From: Kordiimonas aestuarii
Lineage (GTDB): Bacteria > Pseudomonadota > Alphaproteobacteria > Sphingomonadales > Kordiimonadaceae
Reading direction: 5' to 3'
Assembly: GCF_025574465.1 (NCBI RefSeq)
Contig: NZ_JAOBPP010000014.1
Location: forward strand, 62,001-126,000
DNA length: 64,000 nucleotides
The notes beneath the pieces were generated by a model. The model did not search any database, had not been told where the DNA came from, and saw only the letters and a program-made list of their open reading frames with translations. Each line of letters begins with the position of its first letter. Position 1 is the first letter of the stretch. A program made the translations under genes and the position numbers. Shown one piece after another: positions 25,114 through 32,885 of this stretch.

Positions 25114-26322
25114 TTAAAGTCCGAGGATCATCTTGGAGATGATATTGCGCTGAATCTCGTTCGAGCCGCCATAGATGGAATATTTCCGGCGGTTGAAATA
25201 ATGACCGGCGAAGGCGTTGGCACCATCCGGGCCGATCGGTTCCTCGTTGGCGCCGGGCAACTCAAGCTCTGGCATGAACGGCAGGGCGTACGGCCCCACC
25301 GCACGGCGCAGCAGGTCGCTGATTTCCTGACGGATAACCGACCCCTTGATCTTGAGCATGGAGCTTTCCGCCCCCGGCGCACCGCCCGCCTGTGCCTGCG
25401 CCAGCACCCGCAGGTTTGTCAGCTCCATGGCCATCAGGTCCAGTTCCACATTGGCGATACGCGTGGCAAACGCCGGGTCTTCGATCAGCGTGCTGCCGTC
25501 ACCCGCGTCGGTCTCGGCCGCGATACGCTTCAGCTTCTTGAGGCCTTCCTTGGCCGCCGCGACCCCGGCGATGCCCACCCGTTCGTGCTGCAGCAGATAT
25601 TTGGCGTAGGTCCAGCCCTTGTTCTCTTCACCCACCAGATTTTCCACCGGCACCTTGACGTCCTGGAAGAAGACCTCATTGACCTCATGGCCACCCTCGA
25701 TCGTGATAATCGGGCGCATTTCAACGCCGGGGGTATCCATATCAATCAGCAGAAAGCTGATGCCTTCCTGTGGTTTGCCCGCGCTTGAAGTGCGCACAAG
25801 GCAGAAGATCCAGTCGGCATACTGGCCCATAGTGGTCCATGTTTTCTGGCCGTTGACGATATAATGGTCCCCGTCGCGCACCGCTTTGGTCTTGAGGCTG
25901 GCAAGGTCCGAGCCCGCGCCTGGCTCTGAATAGCCCTGACACCACCAATCGTCACAATTGAGGATACGCGGCAGGTAATGCGCCTTCTGTTCTTCTGACC
26001 CAAAGGCGATCAGCACGGGCCCCAGCATGTTCAGGCCAAAGGGCGGCAACTCGGGCGCGCCCGCTTTGACGCATTCTTCTTCAAAGATATGCTTCTGGAA
26101 CGGCGTAAAGCCGGAGCCGCCGTGTTCCTTTGGCCAGCTGTGTACCGCCCAGCCCTTCTCATTAAGGATGCGCTGCCAGGTGATATAATCCTCGCGCGCA
26201 GGCATGCGGCCCGCCTTTACGGCTTTGGAAATATGAGACGGCAGCTTTTCCGCCAGAAATGACCGCACTTCCTCACGGAAGGCCTTGTCCTCATCAGTAT
26301 AGTCAAGACGCATTTTACCCAT
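25114..26322 (-). CDS. acyl-CoA dehydrogenase family protein (longer partner)
   Basis: A 402-residue acyl-CoA dehydrogenase with GYSEPGAGSDLASLKTKAV in the FAD/substrate-binding middle domain, IVNGQKTWTTMGQYADWIF, and the C-terminal YSIYGGSNEIQRNIISKMIL. It is the first gene of a two-gene unit with the shorter paralogue; the enzymes probably work as a heterocomplex introducing a 2,3-double bond into a CoA thioester. I placed the start at ATG 26322 (MGKMRLDYTDED); an ATG at 26313 is equally possible, and the longer frame to 26379 is unlikely. No other beta-oxidation gene is adjacent. Confidence 0.9.
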   Translation of the reverse strand: MGKMRLDYTDEDKAFREEVRSFLAEKLPSHISKAVKAGRMPAREDYITWQRILNEKGWAVHSWPKEHGGSGFTPFQKHIFEEECVKAGAPELPPFGLNMLGPVLIAFGSEEQKAHYLPRILNCDDWWCQGYSEPGAGSDLASLKTKAVRDGDHYIVNGQKTWTTMGQYADWIFCLVRTSSAGKPQEGISFLLIDMDTPGVEMRPIITIEGGHEVNEVFFQDVKVPVENLVGEENKGWTYAKYLLQHERVGIAGVAAAKEGLKKLKRIAAETDAGDGSTLIEDPAFATRIANVELDLMAMELTNLRVLAQAQAGGAPGAESSMLKIKGSVIRQEISDLLRRAVGPYALPFMPELELPGANEEPIGPDGANAFAGHYFNRRKYSIYGGSNEIQRNIISKMILGL

Positions 26323-26715
26323 CCAACTGTTGTTAGCCTTGTTCAAGCCTAGAAGTAGACCGACAATGCCGGGCTTCAAGGCGGTGCGACAATTGTTGCC
26401 CAGCCCAATACATATGCCGCCCCGGCCAGCCCCTTTTGCATATCGCCAGCATTATGCTCAACCTACCCAGAAAAAAGACGAACCACAACTACAGCTTGAG
26501 CAAAACACATATTGCCATTAACATTTTTTTAACCAAAACCCGCAAAGAATTCATACAATTAAATAAATATATGTAAATTTTTATATTTAAATACTTAGTA
26601 TATTAATACCCAGTCAAATAAACTGGATTTTCGTACGATTTTTAGTTATTAATTACTTGTGCACGCCAACCAACTCGGAACTGGCAGCACTCAACCAAAA
26701 GCCGAGGTAGATGTT
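26323..26715. other. AT-rich intergenic region between divergent genes
   Basis: About 390 bases with no credible gene. The part from about 26520 to 26660 is strikingly AT-rich compared with its surroundings and contains several TATA-like runs, suiting it as promoter DNA for the REC-kinase at 26716 and the dehydrogenases on the other side. No clear operator was seen. Confidence 0.6.
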
Positions 26716-27825
26716 ATGCCAACACGGTTAAGGGATGTCCTACTGGTCGATGACAGCCGGGCGGATCGTCGTTTCATTACGCGAGAGCTCAAGCGTTGTG
26801 GCAGCCCCTATCATGTCGATACCGCTGACACCGTCGCAAGTGCGCGGAAGATGCTTATGCGCAAGCATTACGACTGCGTGTTGCTGGACTATAGCCTGCC
26901 GGATTCCGATGGCCTTTCCCTGATGGAGGGCATGAACAACACACCCGGCAACGGCACAACCGGCATTGTCATGATCACCGGCGAAGGCAATGAAAAAATC
27001 GCGGCCCAGGCAATCAAGCTTGGTGCCTTCGAGTATCTCTCCAAAAAGCAGATAGACGGACGCCGCCTGAGCTCCGCGCTTGACCGGGCGATTGAGCACT
27101 CGCGGGCGAAACGCACCCTGGAACACCAGCGTGTGGTGATGGAAAATTTCGCCTCAAGCGCGGCGCATGACCTGGCAAACCCGCTTTCGGGGGTTATCGG
27201 CTTCCTGACGCTTGCACAGCAGGGGCTGGAGAAGAAACAACTGGACCGCCTGCCGACCTATATTGAAAACGCCATGACCTCCGCCCTTTATATGAAGCAA
27301 CTGGTCACGGATCTCCTACATTATGCCCGCACCGGCACGTCGGCTGACAACGCGGAGCATATCGACCTGAACGACACGGTCGACACGGCCATCAATGTGC
27401 TGGACAAAGCCATCCGGGAGGCGGGCGCCAAAATCACCGTCGGCCCCCTGCCCACGCTTGAAATATATCCAACCGAGCTGGTGCAACTGTTCCAGAACCT
27501 GATCGGCAATGCCCTCAAATACCGTAGCGCCGCGCTGCCATGCATCGAAATTTCAGCCGAAGAAAATGACGACCACTGGGTCATCACCGTGGCCGACAAT
27601 GGCGTTGGCGTGCCGGAGAAGTTCCGCGAGGACATTTTTGTCCCGCTGCACCGGCTGTTCAATGAAAACGTGGAAGGGTCGGGGCTTGGCCTCGCGATTT
27701 GCACCAAAATCATGGACCTGCATCACGGCGATATCTGGTGCGAGAGCCGCGAGGAAGGTGGCAGCGAGTTCAAATTCTCGCTACCCAAAAACCTTACCCA
27801 GGAGGAAAACACCGGCGCGGCATAA
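26716..27825 (+). CDS. response regulator-histidine kinase fusion (REC-HisKA-HATPase)
   Basis: A 369-residue soluble protein. Residues about 5-125 are a receiver (VLLVDDSRADRR, phospho-Asp in VLLDYSLPDSDG, VMITGEG, YLSKKQ). A kinase follows with the H-box SSAAHDLANPLSGVIGF, the N-box FQNLIGNALKY, the G1 box VADNGVGVP and G2 box GSGLGLAI. With an N-terminal receiver and no membrane segment it should take phosphate from another kinase and adjust its own activity. It is convergent with the Rcp1-like regulator and ETR1-like kinase, so the three may form a relay. I chose ATG 26716 (GAGG eight bases ahead); a GTG at 26659 is in frame. Confidence 0.88.
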   Translation: MPTRLRDVLLVDDSRADRRFITRELKRCGSPYHVDTADTVASARKMLMRKHYDCVLLDYSLPDSDGLSLMEGMNNTPGNGTTGIVMITGEGNEKIAAQAIKLGAFEYLSKKQIDGRRLSSALDRAIEHSRAKRTLEHQRVVMENFASSAAHDLANPLSGVIGFLTLAQQGLEKKQLDRLPTYIENAMTSALYMKQLVTDLLHYARTGTSADNAEHIDLNDTVDTAINVLDKAIREAGAKITVGPLPTLEIYPTELVQLFQNLIGNALKYRSAALPCIEISAEENDDHWVITVADNGVGVPEKFREDIFVPLHRLFNENVEGSGLGLAICTKIMDLHHGDIWCESREEGGSEFKFSLPKNLTQEENTGAA

Positions 27826-27836
27826 AAATCCGCCGG

Positions 27837-28271
27837 TTATGCTGGCAGTTCCGCTGTCTTGAACCAGAATTCCGACAGGGACTGCATCGCGGCGACAAAG
27901 CCATCAAGGTCATGCGGCTTTTTCAGGTAGCTGTTGGCACCAAGCTCATAACAGTCCTGCACGTCCCGCTCATCGTCGGATGTGCTGAGGATCACCACCG
28001 GGATCGTGCGAAACGCTTCGCTATGCTTGATGGTGCGCAACACCTCGCGCCCGTCAACTCCCGGCAGGTTCAGGTCCAGAAGCACCAGAGAAGGCCGCGT
28101 CGCGCCGTCGGGCCGCTTGCTCAGAAGCAGATAGTTGATTGCCCGCCGGCCATCGGCGCAGTGTTCCACCGGGTTATCAACCCCCGCTTTCCTGAACGCG
28201 CGTCTGGTAACCCGGACATCTGCCGGACTATCCTCAACAAGCAAGATCAGCCCGTCATTCTGCTCTGTCAC
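27837..28271 (-). CDS. Rcp1-like single-domain response regulator
   Basis: A 144-residue receiver of the type first known as the partner of cyanobacterial phytochrome Cph1: ILLVEDSPADVRVTRRAFRK, the long insertion DGRRAINYLLLSKRPDGA, phospho-Asp in LVLLDLNLPGVDGREVL, VVILSTSDDERDV and SYLKKPHD. No output domain. GTG 28271 follows GGGAGGATTAAA and lies one base after the stop of the sensor kinase, so kinase and regulator are tightly co-expressed and surely cognate. The output must be by protein contact; the REC-kinase at 26716 is a possible next partner. Confidence 0.92.
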   Translation of the reverse strand: MTEQNDGLILLVEDSPADVRVTRRAFRKAGVDNPVEHCADGRRAINYLLLSKRPDGATRPSLVLLDLNLPGVDGREVLRTIKHSEAFRTIPVVILSTSDDERDVQDCYELGANSYLKKPHDLDGFVAAMQSLSEFWFKTAELPA

Positions 28272-28272
28272 T

Positions 28273-30150
28273 TTAATCCTCCCGTGGGGTCGGCAGTGTA
28301 ATGAGAAACACCGTGCCGCCACCCTTGACACTTTCGAAGACGATCGATCCATCATGATGTTCGATCACCCGTTTTACAATAGCAAGACCGGCCCCCGTGC
28401 CGCCACCATAATCGCCAGCACCGTGAAGACGGCGGAACATGTCAAACACCCGTTCCTTGTACTCAGGCTCGATCCCGATACCATTGTCCTTTACCCGGAA
28501 TTCTACAAAATCGGCGTGGGTTTCTCCAGTGATCTCCACAATTTTATCTGCCGATTCGTTATATTTGATCCCGTTGGTAATGAGATTACTGAAGATGGTC
28601 GTCAGGCAGGCAGACGACAGGCGCACCGACGGCAGGTTATCACTCACCACCACCTTGCCGCCCCGTTCGCCAAGGAATGTCTTCAAATCGGCCTGGACAT
28701 TATCAATGGCCTGTCGGGGCGTTGACATCTCGGCCTTTTCAAGCCGCCGCTCGATCCGGGAATATTCCCGCAGGTCCTCGATCAGGCTTTCCATCCTCAC
28801 CGTCAGGCTTGCCACGTTCTTCAGGTCTTCCTGATACTCCTCATCCAGCACATCAAGGCAATCCTCCATCAGGATCGACGCGAGGTTATGGATGCCGCGC
28901 AGCGGTTCCTTGAGATCGTGGGCCGCGATATAGACAAACTGGTCCAGGGCCTCGTTTGACCGCGCAAGCTTCTCGTTCAGTTGCTGCTGCTCCTGCGTCA
29001 GTTTTTTGGCGGCGGTAATGTCCTGGGCCACCACAGCCGCCCCGGTCACGATACCGCGGGTATTCTTGATCGGTGAGAAGGCCATGGACACATCAATTTC
29101 GTGCCCGTCGGCATGGGCATAGCGTGTTTCAAAATTCCGCACCGAACGCCCGCTTTCAACTTTCTCCAGAACATCCGAAAGCCCGTTCTTGCCTTCTTCC
29201 TCGCCTAAAATCAGCGAGGCCGGCCAGCCCACCGCCTTTTCCACCCCATGCCCGAACATGCTTTCAGCCCCCGGTGTCCAGTTCTGGATGGTGCCCATCA
29301 TGTCAAGGCTGAAGATGGCGTCGTCCACCGCTTCGATGGTTGCGATCATGCGGCGATGTTCGCTTGCCACGCGCATCCGCTCAGACACGTCAACCACCGT
29401 GGCAATCACCACAAGGTCCGGGTCGTCGTCAACCGTGGTCAGCCCGATTTCGACCGGGAAAAGCTGCCCGTCCTTGCGCTGGCCATATAACTCCCGCCCC
29501 TGCCCCATCGGGCGTGATTTCATGTCGGCATAAAACATGGCACGGTGGCTTGGGTGTCGCTCGCGCGAGGCTTCCGGCACCAGTATCTCGACCGGCTTTT
29601 CCAAAAGCTCCTCACTGGAGTAACCAAAAAGCTCCGTCGCGGCAGAGTTGGCCAGCTTGATACGCCCAAAGCCATCCACCCCGATTACGGCGGGGGATAT
29701 TTTACCAAGCACCAGCTCAAGCCGGCTGCTTTTTTGCTCAAGTTCGCGGGTTCGTTCTTCAACAATGCGTTCCAACTGGCGCTGGGACGGGATGGCAACA
29801 GCCACGGGGATAAGCCGCCATACAGCAACAGCTGTAAAAAACGACACGATCGCGGTCGCCAGCTTGGCGATGCCCGACAGGCCATATGTCCCGTGCCATA
29901 CGGTGATAATGTTGAAGATATGGGTAACGCCACACAGGAAGATGAACGCCGAAAACAGGTAAAAGACGTTGGAAAACTTGATGTCGTTGCGCTTCTTGAT
30001 GAACGCCACCAAACTCAATGGAATACTGAAATAAGAGATGGCGATCAGCGCATCGGAAAGCACATGGGTCCAAAGGACTTCAGGCGCCCACATATAACAG
30101 TACCCATGCGGCATGAAGTCGTTCGAAAACAGGTTCTCAATAAGCGACAT
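28273..30150 (-). CDS. sensor histidine kinase with ETR1-like (ethylene/copper site) membrane domain
   Basis: A 625-residue kinase. Residues 28-115 form three membrane helices that match the ethylene-binding domain of plant ETR1: SDALIAISYFSIPLSL, then FSAFIFLCGVTHIFNI. The residues that in ETR1 hold Cu(I) and ethylene (Asp25, Tyr32, Ile35, Pro36, Ile62, Cys65, His69) correspond to Asp33, Tyr40, Ile43, Pro44, Ile70, Cys73, His77. Two PAS domains follow (about 145-265 and 272-390), then the H-box AAHDLKEPLRGI (His411), N-box FSNLITNGIKYN, DNGIGI and GAGLAI. ATG 30150 follows GGGGAAG. Coupled to the Rcp1-like regulator. Binding of ethylene is predicted from residue conservation only. Confidence 0.92.
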   Translation of the reverse strand: MSLIENLFSNDFMPHGYCYMWAPEVLWTHVLSDALIAISYFSIPLSLVAFIKKRNDIKFSNVFYLFSAFIFLCGVTHIFNIITVWHGTYGLSGIAKLATAIVSFFTAVAVWRLIPVAVAIPSQRQLERIVEERTRELEQKSSRLELVLGKISPAVIGVDGFGRIKLANSAATELFGYSSEELLEKPVEILVPEASRERHPSHRAMFYADMKSRPMGQGRELYGQRKDGQLFPVEIGLTTVDDDPDLVVIATVVDVSERMRVASEHRRMIATIEAVDDAIFSLDMMGTIQNWTPGAESMFGHGVEKAVGWPASLILGEEEGKNGLSDVLEKVESGRSVRNFETRYAHADGHEIDVSMAFSPIKNTRGIVTGAAVVAQDITAAKKLTQEQQQLNEKLARSNEALDQFVYIAAHDLKEPLRGIHNLASILMEDCLDVLDEEYQEDLKNVASLTVRMESLIEDLREYSRIERRLEKAEMSTPRQAIDNVQADLKTFLGERGGKVVVSDNLPSVRLSSACLTTIFSNLITNGIKYNESADKIVEITGETHADFVEFRVKDNGIGIEPEYKERVFDMFRRLHGAGDYGGGTGAGLAIVKRVIEHHDGSIVFESVKGGGTVFLITLPTPRED

Positions 30151-30297
30151 ATATATACTTCCCCAATCAAAACCGGACGGTTCCCTCATACGAAAACCCA
30201 ACCGGCCCAGATCAAAATCCGCAACGTATACAATATATTAACTATCCCTTGTTTAAGCTTTTCGCGCAACATGCAAATGGACTGAAGGGGCCCCTCC

Positions 30298-31185
30298 ATG
30301 ACGCAAATTCCCCACAGCGCGCTGATAAGTGCGCTGCTTTTTTTTGGTATCTCAACACCGTCAGCCCAGGCGAACGAAGACCTTTTCGGCAGCGGCAAAA
30401 TCCTTGCTACGCCTGGCGTTGTGCAGGTTGAGGGCGCGGGCGGTGCCGGCCTTTCAACATGGGCGATGATCTCGGGCTATGGCACCAACCGGCAAGTTGG
30501 CGCCAGCGCCCACCACACCTATGTCACACTGGATGATTTCACCCTCAACGCAACCGGCGTGACCGTTGGCCTGTTTGACCGGGTGGAACTTTCCTTCACC
30601 AAACAATGGTTTGACACCGGCGACGCTGGCGCCCGCCTTGGCCTTGGTCAGGGTTTCAACTTCAACCAGGACATTGTGGGCGCCAAGGTGCGCTTGTTTG
30701 GTGATGCGGTCTACGCGCAGGACAGCTGGATGCCGCAGGTTTCGGTTGGCATGCAGTACAAGCACGCCAGCGAAGGGGCCATCGTGCGCGCCGTGGGTGC
30801 CGACGACGATGACGACTTTGACTATTACCTCGCCGCCAGCAAGATCCTTCTGGACAAAAGCCTTGTGCTTTCCGGCACCGCGCGGCTGACGCGCGCCAAC
30901 CAGTTTGGCCTGCTTGGTTTCGGCGGGCCCAATGGCGGCAATCACAGTGTGCAGTTTGAAGGTTCGGCGGTGTATCTGCTGTCGCGCGCTTTTGCCCTTG
31001 GCTTCGACTATCGCACCAAGCCCGACAATCTGGCCTTCGCTGAAGAAGATGACGCCATGGCGGCTTATGTTGCCTGGCTGCCCGGCAAGCATGTCACGTT
31101 GACCGCCGCCGCTGTCGACCTTGGCGACATCGCTCTGCAGGGTCGCCAGCAAGGGCTTTATCTTTCCCTTCAAGTGGGGTTCTAA
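30298..31185 (+). CDS. DUF3034 outer-membrane beta-barrel protein
   Basis: A 295-residue protein with a signal peptide (ISALLFFGISTPSAQA) and the family core GKILATPGVVQVEGAGGAGL, STWAMISGYGTNRQVG, DRVELSFTKQWFDTGDAGA. Amphipathic strands run to a terminal Phe (LQVGF), as for an outer-membrane barrel. DUF3034 has no assigned function that I know; its members look like small channels for organic solutes. It is divergent from the ETR1-like kinase and is followed after three bases by an exported truncated haemoglobin, so the two proteins probably act together. Confidence 0.82.
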   Translation: MTQIPHSALISALLFFGISTPSAQANEDLFGSGKILATPGVVQVEGAGGAGLSTWAMISGYGTNRQVGASAHHTYVTLDDFTLNATGVTVGLFDRVELSFTKQWFDTGDAGARLGLGQGFNFNQDIVGAKVRLFGDAVYAQDSWMPQVSVGMQYKHASEGAIVRAVGADDDDDFDYYLAASKILLDKSLVLSGTARLTRANQFGLLGFGGPNGGNHSVQFEGSAVYLLSRAFALGFDYRTKPDNLAFAEEDDAMAAYVAWLPGKHVTLTAAAVDLGDIALQGRQQGLYLSLQVGF

Positions 31186-31188
31186 ACC

Positions 31189-31647
31189 ATGACATTCCTC
31201 AAAACCCTTATGCTGACATCGCTGAAGATCCTGACGCTGATGACCACCGCGACCTTGATGGCCACGGCAACACTGACGACCCCGGCGTTCGCCGACAGCC
31301 TGTATGAAGACCTCGGCGGCCTTGAGAAGATCGAACGTTTCACCGCGCGCCTTGTGGACCTGACGTTTACCGACCCGCGCACCGCGCACCAGTTCAAGCA
31401 AACCAAGAAAGACCGGCTGACAAAACTGCTGGTCGACCAGTTCTGCGAGCTTTCAGGCGGCCCGTGCGCATACAAGGGCGTGAACATGAAAAAGTCCCAC
31501 ATCAAACTGGGCATTACCGAACGGGAGTTCAACGCGCTTGTCGAACAGTTGCAACAGGCCATGGATGAGGAGGACATCCCCTTCCACACCCAGAACCGGC
31601 TTCTGGCGCTGCTTGCACCGATGAAAAAGGATATTGTCGAGCGCTAG
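31189..31647 (+). CDS. exported group 1 truncated haemoglobin
   Basis: A 152-residue protein with a signal peptide (LMTTATLMATATLTTPAFA) and a truncated globin domain (SLYEDLGGLEKIERFTARLV, DQFCELSGGPCAYKGVNMKK, SHIKLGITEREFNALVEQL). The His in KKSHIKLG aligns with the proximal F8 haem ligand. The usual B9-B10 Phe-Tyr pair is replaced by Phe-Thr, so the distal pocket differs from NO-detoxifying trHbN. Export to the periplasm is unusual for globins. It is co-transcribed with DUF3034 and divergent from a gas-sensor-like kinase; it may bind O2, NO or another small ligand outside the cytoplasm. A terminator follows at 31700. Confidence 0.88.
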   Translation: MTFLKTLMLTSLKILTLMTTATLMATATLTTPAFADSLYEDLGGLEKIERFTARLVDLTFTDPRTAHQFKQTKKDRLTKLLVDQFCELSGGPCAYKGVNMKKSHIKLGITEREFNALVEQLQQAMDEEDIPFHTQNRLLALLAPMKKDIVER

Positions 31648-31696
31648 ACCAACCCGAGAGGCCCGGCAGACCCGGCAGACAAAACAGGAAACAAGA

Positions 31697-32818
31697 TCAA
31701 ACCGCCTCCGCCAGGGCGGTTTTTTCCTTTCCTGTCAGGCGCGGCAGTTCAATGGTGACTTTGGTGCCCTGCCATTTCACGGAGTCAATCTCCATCCGCC
31801 CGCCCAGCAGGGCGCAGAATTTCTCCACAATTGGTAAGCCAAGCCCTGTGCCGTCATAAAGCCGGGCCATGCGGGTATCCACCTGCACAAACGGCTTCAT
31901 CGCCTGCGCCAGTTCTTTTTCGGTCATGCCGACACCACTGTCGCTGATCATCAGGGCAAAACCGCCGCCCCTCAAGGACGCGGAAATACCAACTTCGCCA
32001 CACCGCGGCGTGAATTTGATCGCGTTCGAGAGGATATTCAGCACCACCTGCTTGGTCATGCGCCTGTCTGAGCAAACCTCCCCCACCTCGCACGCCAGCC
32101 GTATATTGATTTCCTTGTTGTCAATGGTGCGGCGATGAAAGGCGATACATTCATCCACCACTTCGTCAAGGTCAAACAGGGTCGGTTCCGCCAGCATTTT
32201 ACCGGCTTCCAGCCGCGACATATCAAGAATATCGTTGATGACACTCAGCAGGTGCCTGCCGCTGTTGGCCACAATATCCAGATATTCCTGATATTTCTCC
32301 GGTGTGCACTTTGGGTCCTGCTGCAGCATCTCGGTAAAGCCGATCACGGCGTTCAGCGGAGTCCTCAGTTCGTGCCCCATGGTCGCCAGAAATTCAGCCT
32401 TTGACCGGCTGGCTTCTTCCGCCCGGACCGCAAGGTTCCGCATCTCGGCGACAAGCCCCTTCAGTTCGTCTTCGGCAGCCTCACGGCGCCTGACTTCAAG
32501 CGCCACCGTGTGAACCGCGGGCAACCACTGAACAATCCCGGCCCCCGCCAGCACAATACCCGGAAAATAGATGAACGGCAGCCATTCGCCCTCAAGCCGG
32601 GGGCGACCCATGAGGAAAGCCAGCGACGCCTGCCCCCAGGGCAGTTCTTCAGCATAATCGATAAAGGCCGCAAAGGCGACCGTGGCAGCACCCCAGAAAA
32701 TGGCGCGGTAACCACTATCAATGAAGGCAAAGGTCTTGCGCCTGCGATAAAGAAGGACGGGCAGACTAGCCGTCCCCAGAAACAGCAGCAGCGTAGGGTG
32801 CCATAAATTAGAAAACAT
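31697..32818 (-). CDS. membrane sensor histidine kinase
   Basis: A 373-residue kinase with three N-terminal membrane helices (LLLFLGTASLPVLLY, AIFWGAATVAFAAFIDYAEE, FIYFPGIVLAGAGIVQWLP), a short coiled coil (EVRRREAAEDELKGLVAEM), and a typical class I kinase core: ATMGHELRTPLNAVIGF, VLNILSNAIKFTP, ISDSGVGMT, GTGLGLPIVEKF. There is no extracellular domain, so it must sense within or near the membrane. No receiver gene adjoins directly. It converges on the globin gene, with the terminator hairpin inside its last codons. Confidence 0.92.
   Translation of the reverse strand: MFSNLWHPTLLLFLGTASLPVLLYRRRKTFAFIDSGYRAIFWGAATVAFAAFIDYAEELPWGQASLAFLMGRPRLEGEWLPFIYFPGIVLAGAGIVQWLPAVHTVALEVRRREAAEDELKGLVAEMRNLAVRAEEASRSKAEFLATMGHELRTPLNAVIGFTEMLQQDPKCTPEKYQEYLDIVANSGRHLLSVINDILDMSRLEAGKMLAEPTLFDLDEVVDECIAFHRRTIDNKEINIRLACEVGEVCSDRRMTKQVVLNILSNAIKFTPRCGEVGISASLRGGGFALMISDSGVGMTEKELAQAMKPFVQVDTRMARLYDGTGLGLPIVEKFCALLGGRMEIDSVKWQGTKVTIELPRLTGKEKTALAEAV
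31700..31725 (+). terminator. rho-independent terminator
   Basis: AACCGCC (31700-31706) and GGCGGTT (31715-31721) with a T-run behind; ends the DUF3034-globin unit. It overlaps the last codons of the convergent kinase gene. Confidence 0.8.
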
Positions 32819-32885
32819 AGTTTCCCCGCCTTTTCAAACCCCCGGGACTCGACTATGCACAAATTTGGTAAATGTTTTCTTTCAT

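Noticed and set aside
24018..25142. Long open frame (374 codons) on the plus strand
   Set aside because: It lies wholly antisense to an intact acyl-CoA dehydrogenase; its translation is rich in His, Arg and Gln, has no family motif and no ribosome site. GC-rich codon use creates such frames.
30454..31401. 315-codon minus-strand frame opposite DUF3034 and the globin
   Set aside because: Covers two well-supported genes on the other strand and shows no domain of its own.
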